Origin: Albimonas pacifica
GTDB taxonomy: Bacteria; Pseudomonadota; Alphaproteobacteria; Rhodobacterales; Rhodobacteraceae
Reading direction: 5' to 3'
NCBI RefSeq assembly: GCF_900113695.1
Contig: NZ_FOQH01000008.1
Coordinates: 1-64,000 of the forward strand
DNA: 64,000 nucleotides
Shown: piece after piece, positions 38,971-47,063 of the stretch
How the letters are laid out: each line of letters begins with the position of its first letter
How positions within the stretch are numbered: the first letter of the stretch is position 1
The notes under the pieces: model-generated
The model's database searches: none
Told to the model about the DNA's origin: nothing
What the model saw: the letters and a program-made list of their open reading frames with translations, nothing else
Position numbers and translations under genes: made by a program

Positions 38971-41461
38971 CATGTTCGACTGCCTGCAATCCGGCATGGA
39001 CGACGGCCTGCTGAACAGGGCCCGCGGCCAGGCGGCGCAGAGCGAGTATCGCGAGCTCTACGACCGCTACCGGCGGCACATGCCCGACGCCGCGGCCGCG
39101 GCCCAGGCGGCGGCCGACGTGAAGGAGGCGGCGAAGCGGGGCGCCGCCTCGCGCCGTCATGCCGTCATCGCGCAGCTGCAGCGCATGCAGGCGAATGGGG
39201 TGCACATCGCCAACGCCGCCCGGCCGGACCTCGCGGTCAAGAGCCTGCTGGAATTCGGCGAGGGGCGGGGCGACCAGTTCCTGGGCGTCCGCTCGATCCG
39301 CGACGGGCTCAGCCGCCAGCTGCGCGGCATGATCCCCGAGTTTCTGCGCCAGAACCGCCGCGACCTCCTGGGGCGACCGAAGAACAAGGCCCTCCTCTAC
39401 GACGTCGTGCGCGAGATGCATGGCGAGAAAACCGGCAAGCCCGAGGCCGCGAATATGGCGAAGGCCGTAGGCGCCGCCTTCGAGCGGGCGCGGTCGCTGT
39501 TCAACGCCCACGGCGGCGATATCGGGAGGCTGGCCGACTTCGGCCTGCCGCACAGCCACGACGCCCGTGCCATGCGCAAGGCGAAGTTCCCGAAGTGGCA
39601 TGATGAGATCGTCGATCGGCTCGACTGGTCGCGCATCGAGGATCACAAGACCGGCAAGCCATTCGCGCCGACTCCCGGTGGCAAGCCCGATCCGGCGCGA
39701 GCCCGCGCGTTCCTGAACGACATCTATGAGAACCTCACGACGGGCGGGTGGGACGATCGCGTGCCGGCGCTGACCGCCAACGGCAAGGCGCTCTACAACC
39801 GGCGGGCCGAGAGCCGGATCCTGCACTTCAAGGGCGCGGACCACTGGCTCGCCTACAACGAGGCGTTCGGGACTGCCAATCCGCTGGTCGCCATCGTCTC
39901 GCATCTGGACGGCATGGCTCGCGACATCGCCCTGATGAAAGTCCTCGGCCCCTCGCCGAAGGCCGGCCTCGAGCACGCGATCCAGACCGCGCAGCGCGTC
40001 GCCAGCCAGGCGAAGGATAAGGACGCCGAGGCGCGGGTGAAGAAGGCGGCCGTCACGGCGCGGGCGATGCTCGCCCACCTGACAGGCGCCGCCAACGACC
40101 CTGCGGATGGGTGGTGGGCGGGCTTCCTGTCCGGGACCCGCAACGTCCTGACCGCGGCGCAGCTGGGCTCCGCGCCGCTGTCCGCCGCCTCCGACCTCTG
40201 GACCCAGCGCATGGCCGCCCGCGCCGTGGGCATGAACCCGGGCAACGTGGTCTCGCGCACCGTGCAGCTCCTCGCCTCGAGCTCGACGCGCGAGACGGCG
40301 GCGCGCATGGGCTACATCGCCGACACCCTCGCCGACGTCGGCAGCGCCCAGGCGCGTTACCTGGGCGACGTCTGGTCCCCCGAGGTGACCGAGACGCTCG
40401 CGAGCTTCGTCATGCGCGCCAGCGGTCTCGCCTTCTGGACCGATATGAACCGCACCGCCTTCCAGATGGAGTTCGCTGGCCTGCTGGCCGAGAACGCCGG
40501 GCGCCAGCTGGCGGACGTCGACCAGCCGCTGCAGGGGATCCTCCGCGCCCGTGGCCTGCGCGAGGACGACTGGGCGAAGATCGCGGACCCGGCCCTCCTC
40601 TTCCAGGCCCCGGACGGCGCGACCTTCCTGGCGCCGGTCCATTGGCGCGAGGCGGCGCTGGCGGCGGGGATGGAGACGGCCGAGGCCGAGAACCTGTCGC
40701 TCCGCCTCTCCGCGATCATGGAAGAGCAGATGGAGTTCGCCGTCCCCAGCGTCTCGCTTGAGGCGCGGGTGAGCGTGATCGGCGACGCGCCGCCCGGCAC
40801 GATCTACGGTGAGATCATCCGCAGCGTGGCGATGTACAAGAACTTCGCCCTCTCGCTGACCCTCAACCAGATCCGGCGCACCATGGCCCAGCCGGCGGCC
40901 ATGAGCCGGGCGAGCTACGCCGCCCAGCTGATGGCCGGCCTCACCGTGATGGGCGCGGTCAGCGTCCAGCTCAAGGAGCTCGCCAAGGGCAACGACCCGC
41001 GCCCGATGGGCGATGCCGGCTTCTGGGGCGCCGCGGTCTTCCAGGGCGGCGGCCTGGGCATCTTCGGCGACTTCTTCAAGTCCGAGACCAGCCGCACCGG
41101 CGGCGGCCTGGCCGAAACGCTGGGCGGCCCCGTCGTCGGCCTGACCGGCGACGTGTTCCGCGCGGGGGCGTCCAACGTCGATCGCGTGGCCGCCGGCAAG
41201 GATCCGCTGCTCGGCCGCGACCTGGTCAACCTCGCCCGCCGCTACACCCCCGGCTCGACCCTCTGGTATGGGCGCCTCGCGCTCGACCGCCTGGTCTGGG
41301 ACCAGATGCAGGATCTTCTCGATCCCGAGGCCGCCACCCTCTGGCGGCGCCAGGAGCGCAAGCAGCGCCGCGACTACGGAACCGCGCCCTGGTGGGCCCG
41401 GGGCGAAACCGCCCCCGACCGCGCCCCCGACTTCGCCAACGCCTTCGGAGGGGACCGATGA
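38963..41461 (+). CDS. Internal virion protein, large C-terminal type
   Basis: The 832-residue protein follows the transglycosylase protein and is mostly helical, with a hydrophobic Gly-rich part near residues 660-720 (LMAGLTVMGAVSVQLKELAK and AAVFQGGGLGIFGDFFKSE), similar to the end of large ejection proteins in podoviruses. It probably spans the membrane during genome entry. The start at 38963 overlaps the upstream gene by 8 nt; ATG at 38972 is an alternative. No enzyme domain is recognised. Confidence 0.7.
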   Translation: MPDMFDCLQSGMDDGLLNRARGQAAQSEYRELYDRYRRHMPDAAAAAQAAADVKEAAKRGAASRRHAVIAQLQRMQANGVHIANAARPDLAVKSLLEFGEGRGDQFLGVRSIRDGLSRQLRGMIPEFLRQNRRDLLGRPKNKALLYDVVREMHGEKTGKPEAANMAKAVGAAFERARSLFNAHGGDIGRLADFGLPHSHDARAMRKAKFPKWHDEIVDRLDWSRIEDHKTGKPFAPTPGGKPDPARARAFLNDIYENLTTGGWDDRVPALTANGKALYNRRAESRILHFKGADHWLAYNEAFGTANPLVAIVSHLDGMARDIALMKVLGPSPKAGLEHAIQTAQRVASQAKDKDAEARVKKAAVTARAMLAHLTGAANDPADGWWAGFLSGTRNVLTAAQLGSAPLSAASDLWTQRMAARAVGMNPGNVVSRTVQLLASSSTRETAARMGYIADTLADVGSAQARYLGDVWSPEVTETLASFVMRASGLAFWTDMNRTAFQMEFAGLLAENAGRQLADVDQPLQGILRARGLREDDWAKIADPALLFQAPDGATFLAPVHWREAALAAGMETAEAENLSLRLSAIMEEQMEFAVPSVSLEARVSVIGDAPPGTIYGEIIRSVAMYKNFALSLTLNQIRRTMAQPAAMSRASYAAQLMAGLTVMGAVSVQLKELAKGNDPRPMGDAGFWGAAVFQGGGLGIFGDFFKSETSRTGGGLAETLGGPVVGLTGDVFRAGASNVDRVAAGKDPLLGRDLVNLARRYTPGSTLWYGRLALDRLVWDQMQDLLDPEAATLWRRQERKQRRDYGTAPWWARGETAPDRAPDFANAFGGDR

Positions 41462-43683
41462 CCACCGAGACTTTCGAGCCGGCCCCGAGCTACGTGATCG
41501 CGAACGCCGGGCCCTACGCAATCCCCTTCGAATACGAGGGCGGGTCCGAGATCGTCGCGACCGTCACCAAGGACGATCTCGAGCTGTCGCTGGTGGTCGA
41601 CACGCATTTCACCGTCGATCCGGATGCTCGGGCGACAGGGGGAGAGCTGACGCTCACCGACACCGCGGCGGCGTCCTTCGCGGGATGGGTGCTGCGCATC
41701 GGCCGGGCCACGCTGATAGAGCAGGGCTGGGCCGCCCAGGGCGGGGCTCGCGAGCGCGGCCTCGAGGCGCAGCTCGACCGCCAGGCGCGCGCCATCCAGG
41801 ACGTCGCCCGCGGGCTGGCGCTGCTGGCGCTCGACGTGGGGCGGGCGCTGCGCGTGCCGCCCAGCACCGGCGCCGTCAACCACTTCGACCGCGACACCTG
41901 GGCGGGCCGCCTGGTCGGGATCGGCAATGACGGCAAGCCGACCCCGCTCGAGCTCGCCCCCCTGTCGGTCTCGCCAGGGAACCGGATCATCTCCTATGCG
42001 CGCGAGATCGAGTTCCTGACGCCCGAGCCCGAAGTCGAGTGGCTCGAGGCGCTCGGGCATTGGGCGCCGGGCGACGGCGGCCGGGCGCTCTATGCGCGGG
42101 TCGACGACGAGCCCGACCACCCCGGCAAGTTCCAGACCGCGGACGGCGGCTGGTGGGAGCTGCGATCGCAGATCATCGTTCCCGAGATGCTGGGCGCGAT
42201 CGGCGACGGCCTGACGGACGACGCCGACGCGATCAACGACGCCGTCCTCGTCCGCAACCGCGTGCAGCTGCTGGGCGTTTACGGGGTCGCCTCGCCCATC
42301 CACCTCGGACGGTTCACCAACCTGATCGGTCCCGGGATGATGGAGGACGGCCTGCGCCTCGTCGCCTCCGGCGCGTGCCTCCTCGCCGGCGAGGACGGCA
42401 ATTCCGGCTACGGCCTCACGGTCCAGGACCTGCTGGTCGACGGCATGGGCATCGCGTCCAAGTGCATCGTGCTCGGCGACGGCATCACCCAGGCGATCGG
42501 CATCCAGAACGTGCGCGTGCGCGACTACGAAGACGTCGGCGTGGAGATCGGGGCCAACTCCGACCAGCTGACCCTCGATCGGCTGAACGTCACCGGCGCG
42601 CGCAACTGCAGCCCGACAGGCTGGGCGGTCACGCACAAGGGCCCGGGCCCGATCTACGCGGTCAACTGCGAGCTCTCGAGCGGCCGCGGCGGGGGGATCT
42701 ACTCCCAGGCGCACTGCACGCTGGTCAACACGCGCGTCAATTTCTTCGCGACGGGCCTGATCCGCTTCGAGCCGCCCACCAAGAACAACTTCATGAACCT
42801 GGTGGGGGTCTTCATTGAGAACTGCGGGAACGTCCACAAGGACGACCCCGTGCCTGCGGGGTCTCCTGTCGCGATCCTTTGCGACGGGCTCTTGGATCCC
42901 AGCGGGACGACGAGCGGCGGGATAATCATCGAGGCGCCGCAGAAGATGCAGGCCGCCTGGGCGAGCACCTTCGCCAAGGCCGCGAACGGCGGCTGCATCA
43001 TCTTCGACGCCCGCATGCCCTGGCAGGGCAACGACGGCAACCGCGACCTCGAGGCGATGGAGGTGGCGGGCACGGGAAGCGGCTCGTTCATCGAGGCCCA
43101 GCGCGGTCCCTGGCGCTACGACGACTGGTCGAAGGTCCAGACCATCGGCCGGTTCGACCCCCAGACGGTGGGGCCGCCGTTCCGCTTCGACCCCCGATAT
43201 GCCGACCTGCTCTGGGAGGCAGACTTCTCGACGACGGCGGGCTGGTCCGTGCCCGGAACCGTGAGCGGTCTCGCGGTCGGTCCGGACGGCCAGTCCCTGG
43301 TGTGGACGTGCGCCGGCACCGGCGCCTCGATCTACCGCGACCTGCCCGCGAGCGTCGTCGAGGGCTACGCCGGCCGTCCGCTGTTCCTGCTGTCCAAGTT
43401 CACGCACACGGGATCCGGCGAGGTCTTCGTGAACACCCGCCTTTCCAAGCCCCCTGCGCCGACGCCACCTGCGCCCGATCCGGGCGCGATCCTGTCGAAG
43501 ATGGCGGCGGCGCAGTCCTGGCAGGGCAGCGTCTACGGCTTCAACAAGACGAGCTTCCACTGCTTTCCCGCGTTCCTCGACGCGGCGGGCACCTTGCGCG
43601 TGAGCGGCGGCCACGACAGCGGCATGACCGCGAGCACCGCCGGGATCACCTGGCACTCGGCCGAGCTCTGGGCGCTCGGCTGA
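41458..43683 (+). CDS. Tail fibre/tailspike with T7-fibre-like N-terminus
   Basis: The 741-residue protein begins with a domain like the T7 tail fibre N-terminus that attaches to the tail (about 1-140: SYVIANAGPYAIPFEYEGGS, HFTVDPDARATGGELTL). It is followed by a segment resembling a pectate-lyase-type beta-helix (about 240-540: MLGAIGDGLTDDADAINDAV and repeated short strands). A lectin-like beta domain ends the protein. It would bind, and perhaps cut, host surface polysaccharide. The gene overlaps the previous by ATGA. Confidence 0.85.
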   Translation: MTTETFEPAPSYVIANAGPYAIPFEYEGGSEIVATVTKDDLELSLVVDTHFTVDPDARATGGELTLTDTAAASFAGWVLRIGRATLIEQGWAAQGGARERGLEAQLDRQARAIQDVARGLALLALDVGRALRVPPSTGAVNHFDRDTWAGRLVGIGNDGKPTPLELAPLSVSPGNRIISYAREIEFLTPEPEVEWLEALGHWAPGDGGRALYARVDDEPDHPGKFQTADGGWWELRSQIIVPEMLGAIGDGLTDDADAINDAVLVRNRVQLLGVYGVASPIHLGRFTNLIGPGMMEDGLRLVASGACLLAGEDGNSGYGLTVQDLLVDGMGIASKCIVLGDGITQAIGIQNVRVRDYEDVGVEIGANSDQLTLDRLNVTGARNCSPTGWAVTHKGPGPIYAVNCELSSGRGGGIYSQAHCTLVNTRVNFFATGLIRFEPPTKNNFMNLVGVFIENCGNVHKDDPVPAGSPVAILCDGLLDPSGTTSGGIIIEAPQKMQAAWASTFAKAANGGCIIFDARMPWQGNDGNRDLEAMEVAGTGSGSFIEAQRGPWRYDDWSKVQTIGRFDPQTVGPPFRFDPRYADLLWEADFSTTAGWSVPGTVSGLAVGPDGQSLVWTCAGTGASIYRDLPASVVEGYAGRPLFLLSKFTHTGSGEVFVNTRLSKPPAPTPPAPDPGAILSKMAAAQSWQGSVYGFNKTSFHCFPAFLDAAGTLRVSGGHDSGMTASTAGITWHSAELWALG

Positions 43684-43708
43684 TCGCCTGAAAGAGGACC
43701 TGGACCGC

Positions 43709-44485
43709 ATGCTTTCCCTCTCCCTTTCACCCATGGCAGTCGCGACCCGGGGGCGAGCCGACGTCGTCGACAGCGGGAGCAGCGTCGACAGTTTGGTCAC
43801 GACCCACGGCGGCGGCATTCTGGACGCAGTCGACAGCCCCTTGTGGCAGGACGCGGCGAAAACCGTTCCGGCCGGCGTCGGCAACAACGTGCGGTCGTGG
43901 TCCTTCGCCGGCGGCGGCGCCGATGCCGTGGCGCCGAGCGGCAGCGAGAGCCCCCTGCTGATCGCCGCTGGCGCCTCCCGCGCGCTTTCCTTCGACAACA
44001 CCGACGACCTCATGACGATCGCGATGGGGGCGGCGGTTCCGGTGCTGAACGCGGCGGCCGGAACCGCCTGGACGGTTTCTTATGTGGCCGCTACGCGCAC
44101 GTCCATTTTCGAGCCGATCATCGCGCAGGACAGCCCGAACTTCACAGTTTTCTTTGGGAACGGCGGCCCAAAGATGACTTACAACCTCCGAAACGGGGGT
44201 AATTTCGACTTCGTTCCAACGCCGGTTCAAGACGTCTACTTCGCTGTAGCGATCAGATGGACGGGGACCGCCGCGGAATACAGCATCGACGGCGGATCGT
44301 GGACCGCGATGACCATCGGCTCCGGAACGATGAACACCGCCGCGCCCATCGAGATTTCGAGGAACGGCGCTGGCGCGGTCGACGTCTCCCGGATCGTGCT
44401 GCTCAAGGGCGCGATCTCGGATGCGGAGCACACCGACATTCTGGCGCCCTCGAACGCCTCCCGTATCGCGGAGTTGAACGCATGA
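43709..44485 (+). CDS. Lectin-like fibre protein
   Basis: The 258-residue beta-rich protein contains a concanavalin/LamG-like pattern (WSFAGGGAD, SRALSFDNTDDLMTIAMGAA, AAEYSIDGGSWTAM, VDVSRIVLLKGAISDAEHTD). Such domains are found in phage receptor-binding proteins. It follows the fibre gene with a 25-nt gap. The base composition of 44100-44260 is less GC-rich than its neighbours, which may indicate exchange of the receptor-binding part. Confidence 0.65.
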   Translation: MLSLSLSPMAVATRGRADVVDSGSSVDSLVTTHGGGILDAVDSPLWQDAAKTVPAGVGNNVRSWSFAGGGADAVAPSGSESPLLIAAGASRALSFDNTDDLMTIAMGAAVPVLNAAAGTAWTVSYVAATRTSIFEPIIAQDSPNFTVFFGNGGPKMTYNLRNGGNFDFVPTPVQDVYFAVAIRWTGTAAEYSIDGGSWTAMTIGSGTMNTAAPIEISRNGAGAVDVSRIVLLKGAISDAEHTDILAPSNASRIAELNA

Positions 44486-44850
44486 GCGACCAGCCATATT
44501 CCCTCGTCATCGTCGCCCCGGCGGCGCTGGTCGAGGCGCTGCGCGACGCCTCCGAGGCCGCGGGCCACGGGCGCGGGTTCGCCTGCGCGCTGGCCGTCGA
44601 CGGGATCGGGCCGGCGACGCACTACGCCCTCCGCGCGGATGCCGGCCCGATCCTGCTCGGCCAGCTAGACGCCGGCTTCGGGCTGGACCCGCTGGACGCC
44701 GCCCAGGTCGCCTACAGCTACCATCTCCGCAGCAGCGGGCCCTGGGGCAGCGACCACCTCGAAGCGGTGCTGACCCCGGACGGCGAGGATCTCCTGTCCC
44801 CCGCCATGCGGGCGCTGATCCCGGCCGGTCTGCAGAGGATCGAGGATTGA
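44482..44850 (+). CDS. Small late phage protein, unknown
   Basis: The 122-residue acidic protein (MSDQPYSLVIVAPAALVEAL...) is predicted alpha/beta. It is coupled by ATGA to the lectin-like fibre gene, so it may be its chaperone or another tail component. No family is recognised. Confidence 0.55.
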   Translation: MSDQPYSLVIVAPAALVEALRDASEAAGHGRGFACALAVDGIGPATHYALRADAGPILLGQLDAGFGLDPLDAAQVAYSYHLRSSGPWGSDHLEAVLTPDGEDLLSPAMRALIPAGLQRIED

Positions 44851-44988
44851 GCCCGGCCGACATCAGCCTCCGGCCGCGCGCCCTCTTGCCGTCGCCCAGA
44901 CGACGGGCGCGGCCAAGCGCGCCCGAGGCTCCGCATGCGCCTGGCGATCCCACCCCCCTCTAACCTCTCGCAAGCAAGGAGATGTCCA

Positions 44989-45252
44989 ATGTCCAACCCC
45001 TACAACGGTCACTCGCCGTCGCGCTTCGGCTCCGTGTCCGACCTGGTCCCGGTCACGCCGTCCGATGACGACGCCCTCCCGACGCCGGCGCTCGGCCTCT
45101 ATGTCCAGGGCGCCGGCGCGGTGAGCTTCATCGCCCATTCCGGCGAGACGCGGACCGTCAGCGTCCCGGCGAACTTCTACCTGATCTGCGCCATGTCGCA
45201 GGTTCTCGCGGCCGGCACCACCGCGACCGGCATCCACGCCCTGGTCCTCTGA
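44989..45252 (+). CDS. Spike base protein, RCAP_rcc01079-like
   Basis: The 87-residue protein shares the pattern of the head-spike base protein of the Rhodobacter capsulatus gene transfer agent: VTPSDDDALPTPALGLYVQG, a glycine-rich turn and a conserved end LAAGTTATGIHALV. In the gene transfer agent it attaches head spikes that bind capsular polysaccharide. Here it lies next to fibre genes and probably anchors a similar spike. AAGGAG lies 7 nt before the chosen ATG; an out-of-frame ATG just upstream was rejected. Confidence 0.75.
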   Translation: MSNPYNGHSPSRFGSVSDLVPVTPSDDDALPTPALGLYVQGAGAVSFIAHSGETRTVSVPANFYLICAMSQVLAAGTTATGIHALVL

Positions 45253-45273
45253 GCCGATCGGAGGCGCATCGAC

Positions 45274-45561
45274 ATGGCCCGAGAGATTATCGAACCCGAT
45301 TGGCTCATCATGGTGCGCCTCTACACGCCGACCCTTCTCGCGATCGGCAGCGTCGTCGCAGCCTGGCTCGCCGCGGCCTTTGCCTTCTGGCTCAGGGTGC
45401 GCGACCATGGCCGCCGGATCCGCGAGCTCGAGAAGCGTCGCGAGGCGGACATTGCCCGCATCCAGGCTGACCGTGAGCACGACAACGCGGCCGTGGAGCG
45501 CAAGCTCGATCGTATCGAGGACATGGTCGGGCGCATCATGCAGGCCCTGATAAAGCCTTGA
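45274..45561 (+). CDS. Membrane protein with coiled coil, possible spanin-like
   Basis: The 95-residue protein has one transmembrane helix (about residues 15-40, LYTPTLLAIGSVVAAWLAAA) followed by a charged coiled coil (RIRELEKRREADIARIQADR...). This layout is like inner-membrane spanins, though the long N-terminal part before the helix and the distance from endolysin are unusual. It has a good CGGAGG site. It ends 18 nt before attR and is the last prophage gene. Confidence 0.6.
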   Translation: MAREIIEPDWLIMVRLYTPTLLAIGSVVAAWLAAAFAFWLRVRDHGRRIRELEKRREADIARIQADREHDNAAVERKLDRIEDMVGRIMQALIKP

Positions 45562-45579
45562 AATAAATAATCTTTGTGG

Positions 45580-45627
45580 TGACTTTTAATCAGCGGGTCG
45601 CAGGTTCGAATCCTGCACGGCTCACCA
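45580..45627. other. attR core (displaced 3' end of tRNA-Lys)
   Basis: The 48 nt are identical to 6653-6700. Lacking the 5' half, this is not a functional tRNA. An AT-rich patch just inside (about 45561-45578) could help protein-induced bending at the site. The region from 45628 to 45904 that follows is GC-rich and holds no gene. Confidence 0.95.
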
Positions 45628-45904
45628 CTCCCGCTCCGCGATGCGCGCGGGACGGGGGTGGGAGCGACCGGACCAACTCCATGATCTGAAAGCCGAATGG
45701 GTCGTTCCCGGGCAGGGGACGGGCGATCGCGTGCGGGCGTCCGAGGGGCGGGCCGGGCGGTCGGCGCGGGGCGCGAGGCGTGGGGCGGGCGTCGGGCGCG
45801 CCGCCGGGGCCGGGGGCGGCGGAGAGGATCGCGGGGGCCGGGAGGGCTGGCGCGGCCCGCGCGGCTCGGACATGCTCGCGGGCGCACAGAGCCAAGGAGC
45901 GCCC

Positions 45905-47032
45905 ATGACCCCGCACGCCCCCGACCGCGGCCCGATCCAGGCGGATCTCGAGGCGCTGGTCGCCCTCGAATCCCCGACCGAGGACCCGGCCCGCGTCACC
46001 GCCGCCATCGACGCCGTCGAGCGCCGCGTCGCCGGGGCCGGCGCCCGGGTCGAGCGGATCGCGGGGCGCGACGGATTCGGCGACCATCTCGCCGCCACCC
46101 TGCCGGGCGGACGCGAGGGGGCGCCGGTGCTGGTGCTGTGCCACCTCGACACCGTGCACCCGGTCGGCGCCTTCGGCCCCGAACCGGTGCGGGTGGAGGG
46201 GGAGCGGCTGGTCGGCCCCGGCTCGGTCGACATGAAGGGGGGCGTGGCGCTGGCCATCGCCATGGTGCGCGCCCTCGCCGCCGATCCGGCGCCGCGCCGG
46301 CCGGTGCGGCTGCTGTTCACCTCGGACGAGGAGGTCGGCTCGCCCACCTCCCGCGCGCGGATCGAGGCGGAGGCGGCGCCGGCCTCCCACGTGCTGGTCG
46401 TCGAGCCCGCGCGCGAGGGCGGCGGCGTGGTGGTGGGGCGGCGCGGGGTCGGGCGCTATGTGGTCCGCGCCCACGGGCGGCCGTCGCACTCGGGCCTCGA
46501 CCATCCGGCGGGGCGCAGCGCGATCCGCACGCTGGCGCGCGCGGTGCTGGAGATCGAGGCGATGACGGATTATGCGCGCAACGTGGCGCTGAACGTCGGC
46601 ACGATCCGCGGCGGCACCGGGGCCAACACGGTGCCCGAGCACGCCGAGGCGCTGGTCGACCTGCGCATCGACGACCCCGCCGCGGCCGAGGAGTTCGACG
46701 CCCGCATCCGCGCCCTGACCAGCCCCGACGAGGGCGTGACCCTGAGCGTGGAGGGCGAGATCAACCGCCCTCCCTACCGCATGACCCCGCCCATCGAGGC
46801 GCTGCTGGGCGTCGCGCGCGAGATCGGCGCGCCGCTGGGGCTCAGCCTGCCGGCGGTGCACACCGGGGGCGGGGGCGACAGCTCCTTCGTCGCGGCCTCG
46901 ACGCCGGTGCTCGACGGGCTGGGGGTCGCGGGCGGGGGGGCGCACACGCTCGGCGAATGGGTGGACCTGACCAGCCTCGCCCCCCGCGCGGCGCTGCTGG
47001 CGCGGCTGACGGACCGGCTGGCGCAGGGCTGA
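45905..47032 (+). CDS. M20-family metallopeptidase (carboxypeptidase G2-like)
   Basis: The 375-residue protein has the M20 metal-site motifs: VLVLCHLDTVHPVG (His and the catalytic Asp), GPGSVDMKGGVALAI (bridging Asp), TSDEEVGSPTSR (catalytic and metal Glu), a 'VVEPAREGG' metal Glu, and a late His in AGGGAHTLGEW. The dimerisation domain lies between, with GRPSHSG. It probably removes a terminal amino acid (often glutamate) from a peptide or folate-like substrate. There is no signal peptide. An AAGGAG site precedes the ATG. It begins 278 nt to the right of attR. Confidence 0.88.
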   Translation: MTPHAPDRGPIQADLEALVALESPTEDPARVTAAIDAVERRVAGAGARVERIAGRDGFGDHLAATLPGGREGAPVLVLCHLDTVHPVGAFGPEPVRVEGERLVGPGSVDMKGGVALAIAMVRALAADPAPRRPVRLLFTSDEEVGSPTSRARIEAEAAPASHVLVVEPAREGGGVVVGRRGVGRYVVRAHGRPSHSGLDHPAGRSAIRTLARAVLEIEAMTDYARNVALNVGTIRGGTGANTVPEHAEALVDLRIDDPAAAEEFDARIRALTSPDEGVTLSVEGEINRPPYRMTPPIEALLGVAREIGAPLGLSLPAVHTGGGGDSSFVAASTPVLDGLGVAGGGAHTLGEWVDLTSLAPRAALLARLTDRLAQG

Positions 47033-47035
47033 GGG

Positions 47036-47057
47036 CGGCGGCCGGAGGGGGCCGCCG
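47036..47057. terminator. Hairpin between convergent genes
   Basis: CGGCGGCC-ggaggg-GGCCGCCG forms a perfect 8-bp stem in the 31-nt gap between the convergent peptidase and amine oxidase genes. It can act on both strands; no clear T-run follows. Confidence 0.5.
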
Positions 47058-47063
47058 ACCCGT

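Larger units (their letters stand above)
6653..45627. mobile_element. Integrated podovirus-like temperate prophage (about 39 kb)
   Basis: The element is bounded by exact 48-nt direct repeats derived from the 3' end of tRNA-Lys. It contains a tyrosine integrase, an excisionase-like gene, a repressor/Cro immunity region, replication genes, terminase, and a complete short-tailed virion module (portal, scaffold, capsid, tail tubular A and B, internal virion proteins, fibres) plus endolysin and holin. No phage RNA polymerase gene was found, so late genes rely on host RNA polymerase. Structural genes resemble the T7 and BPP-1 types in order. All core genes appear intact, so the prophage may be inducible. 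Confidence 0.97.

Noticed and set aside
23427-45561. Diversity-generating retroelement, looked for because the late genes resemble phage BPP-1
   Set aside because: No reverse transcriptase gene and no pair of template and variable repeats was seen near the fibre genes.
45580-45627. Second tRNA-Lys gene at the right prophage end
   Set aside because: Only the 3' 48 nt are present, with no D-arm or 5' acceptor strand; it is the attR repeat.
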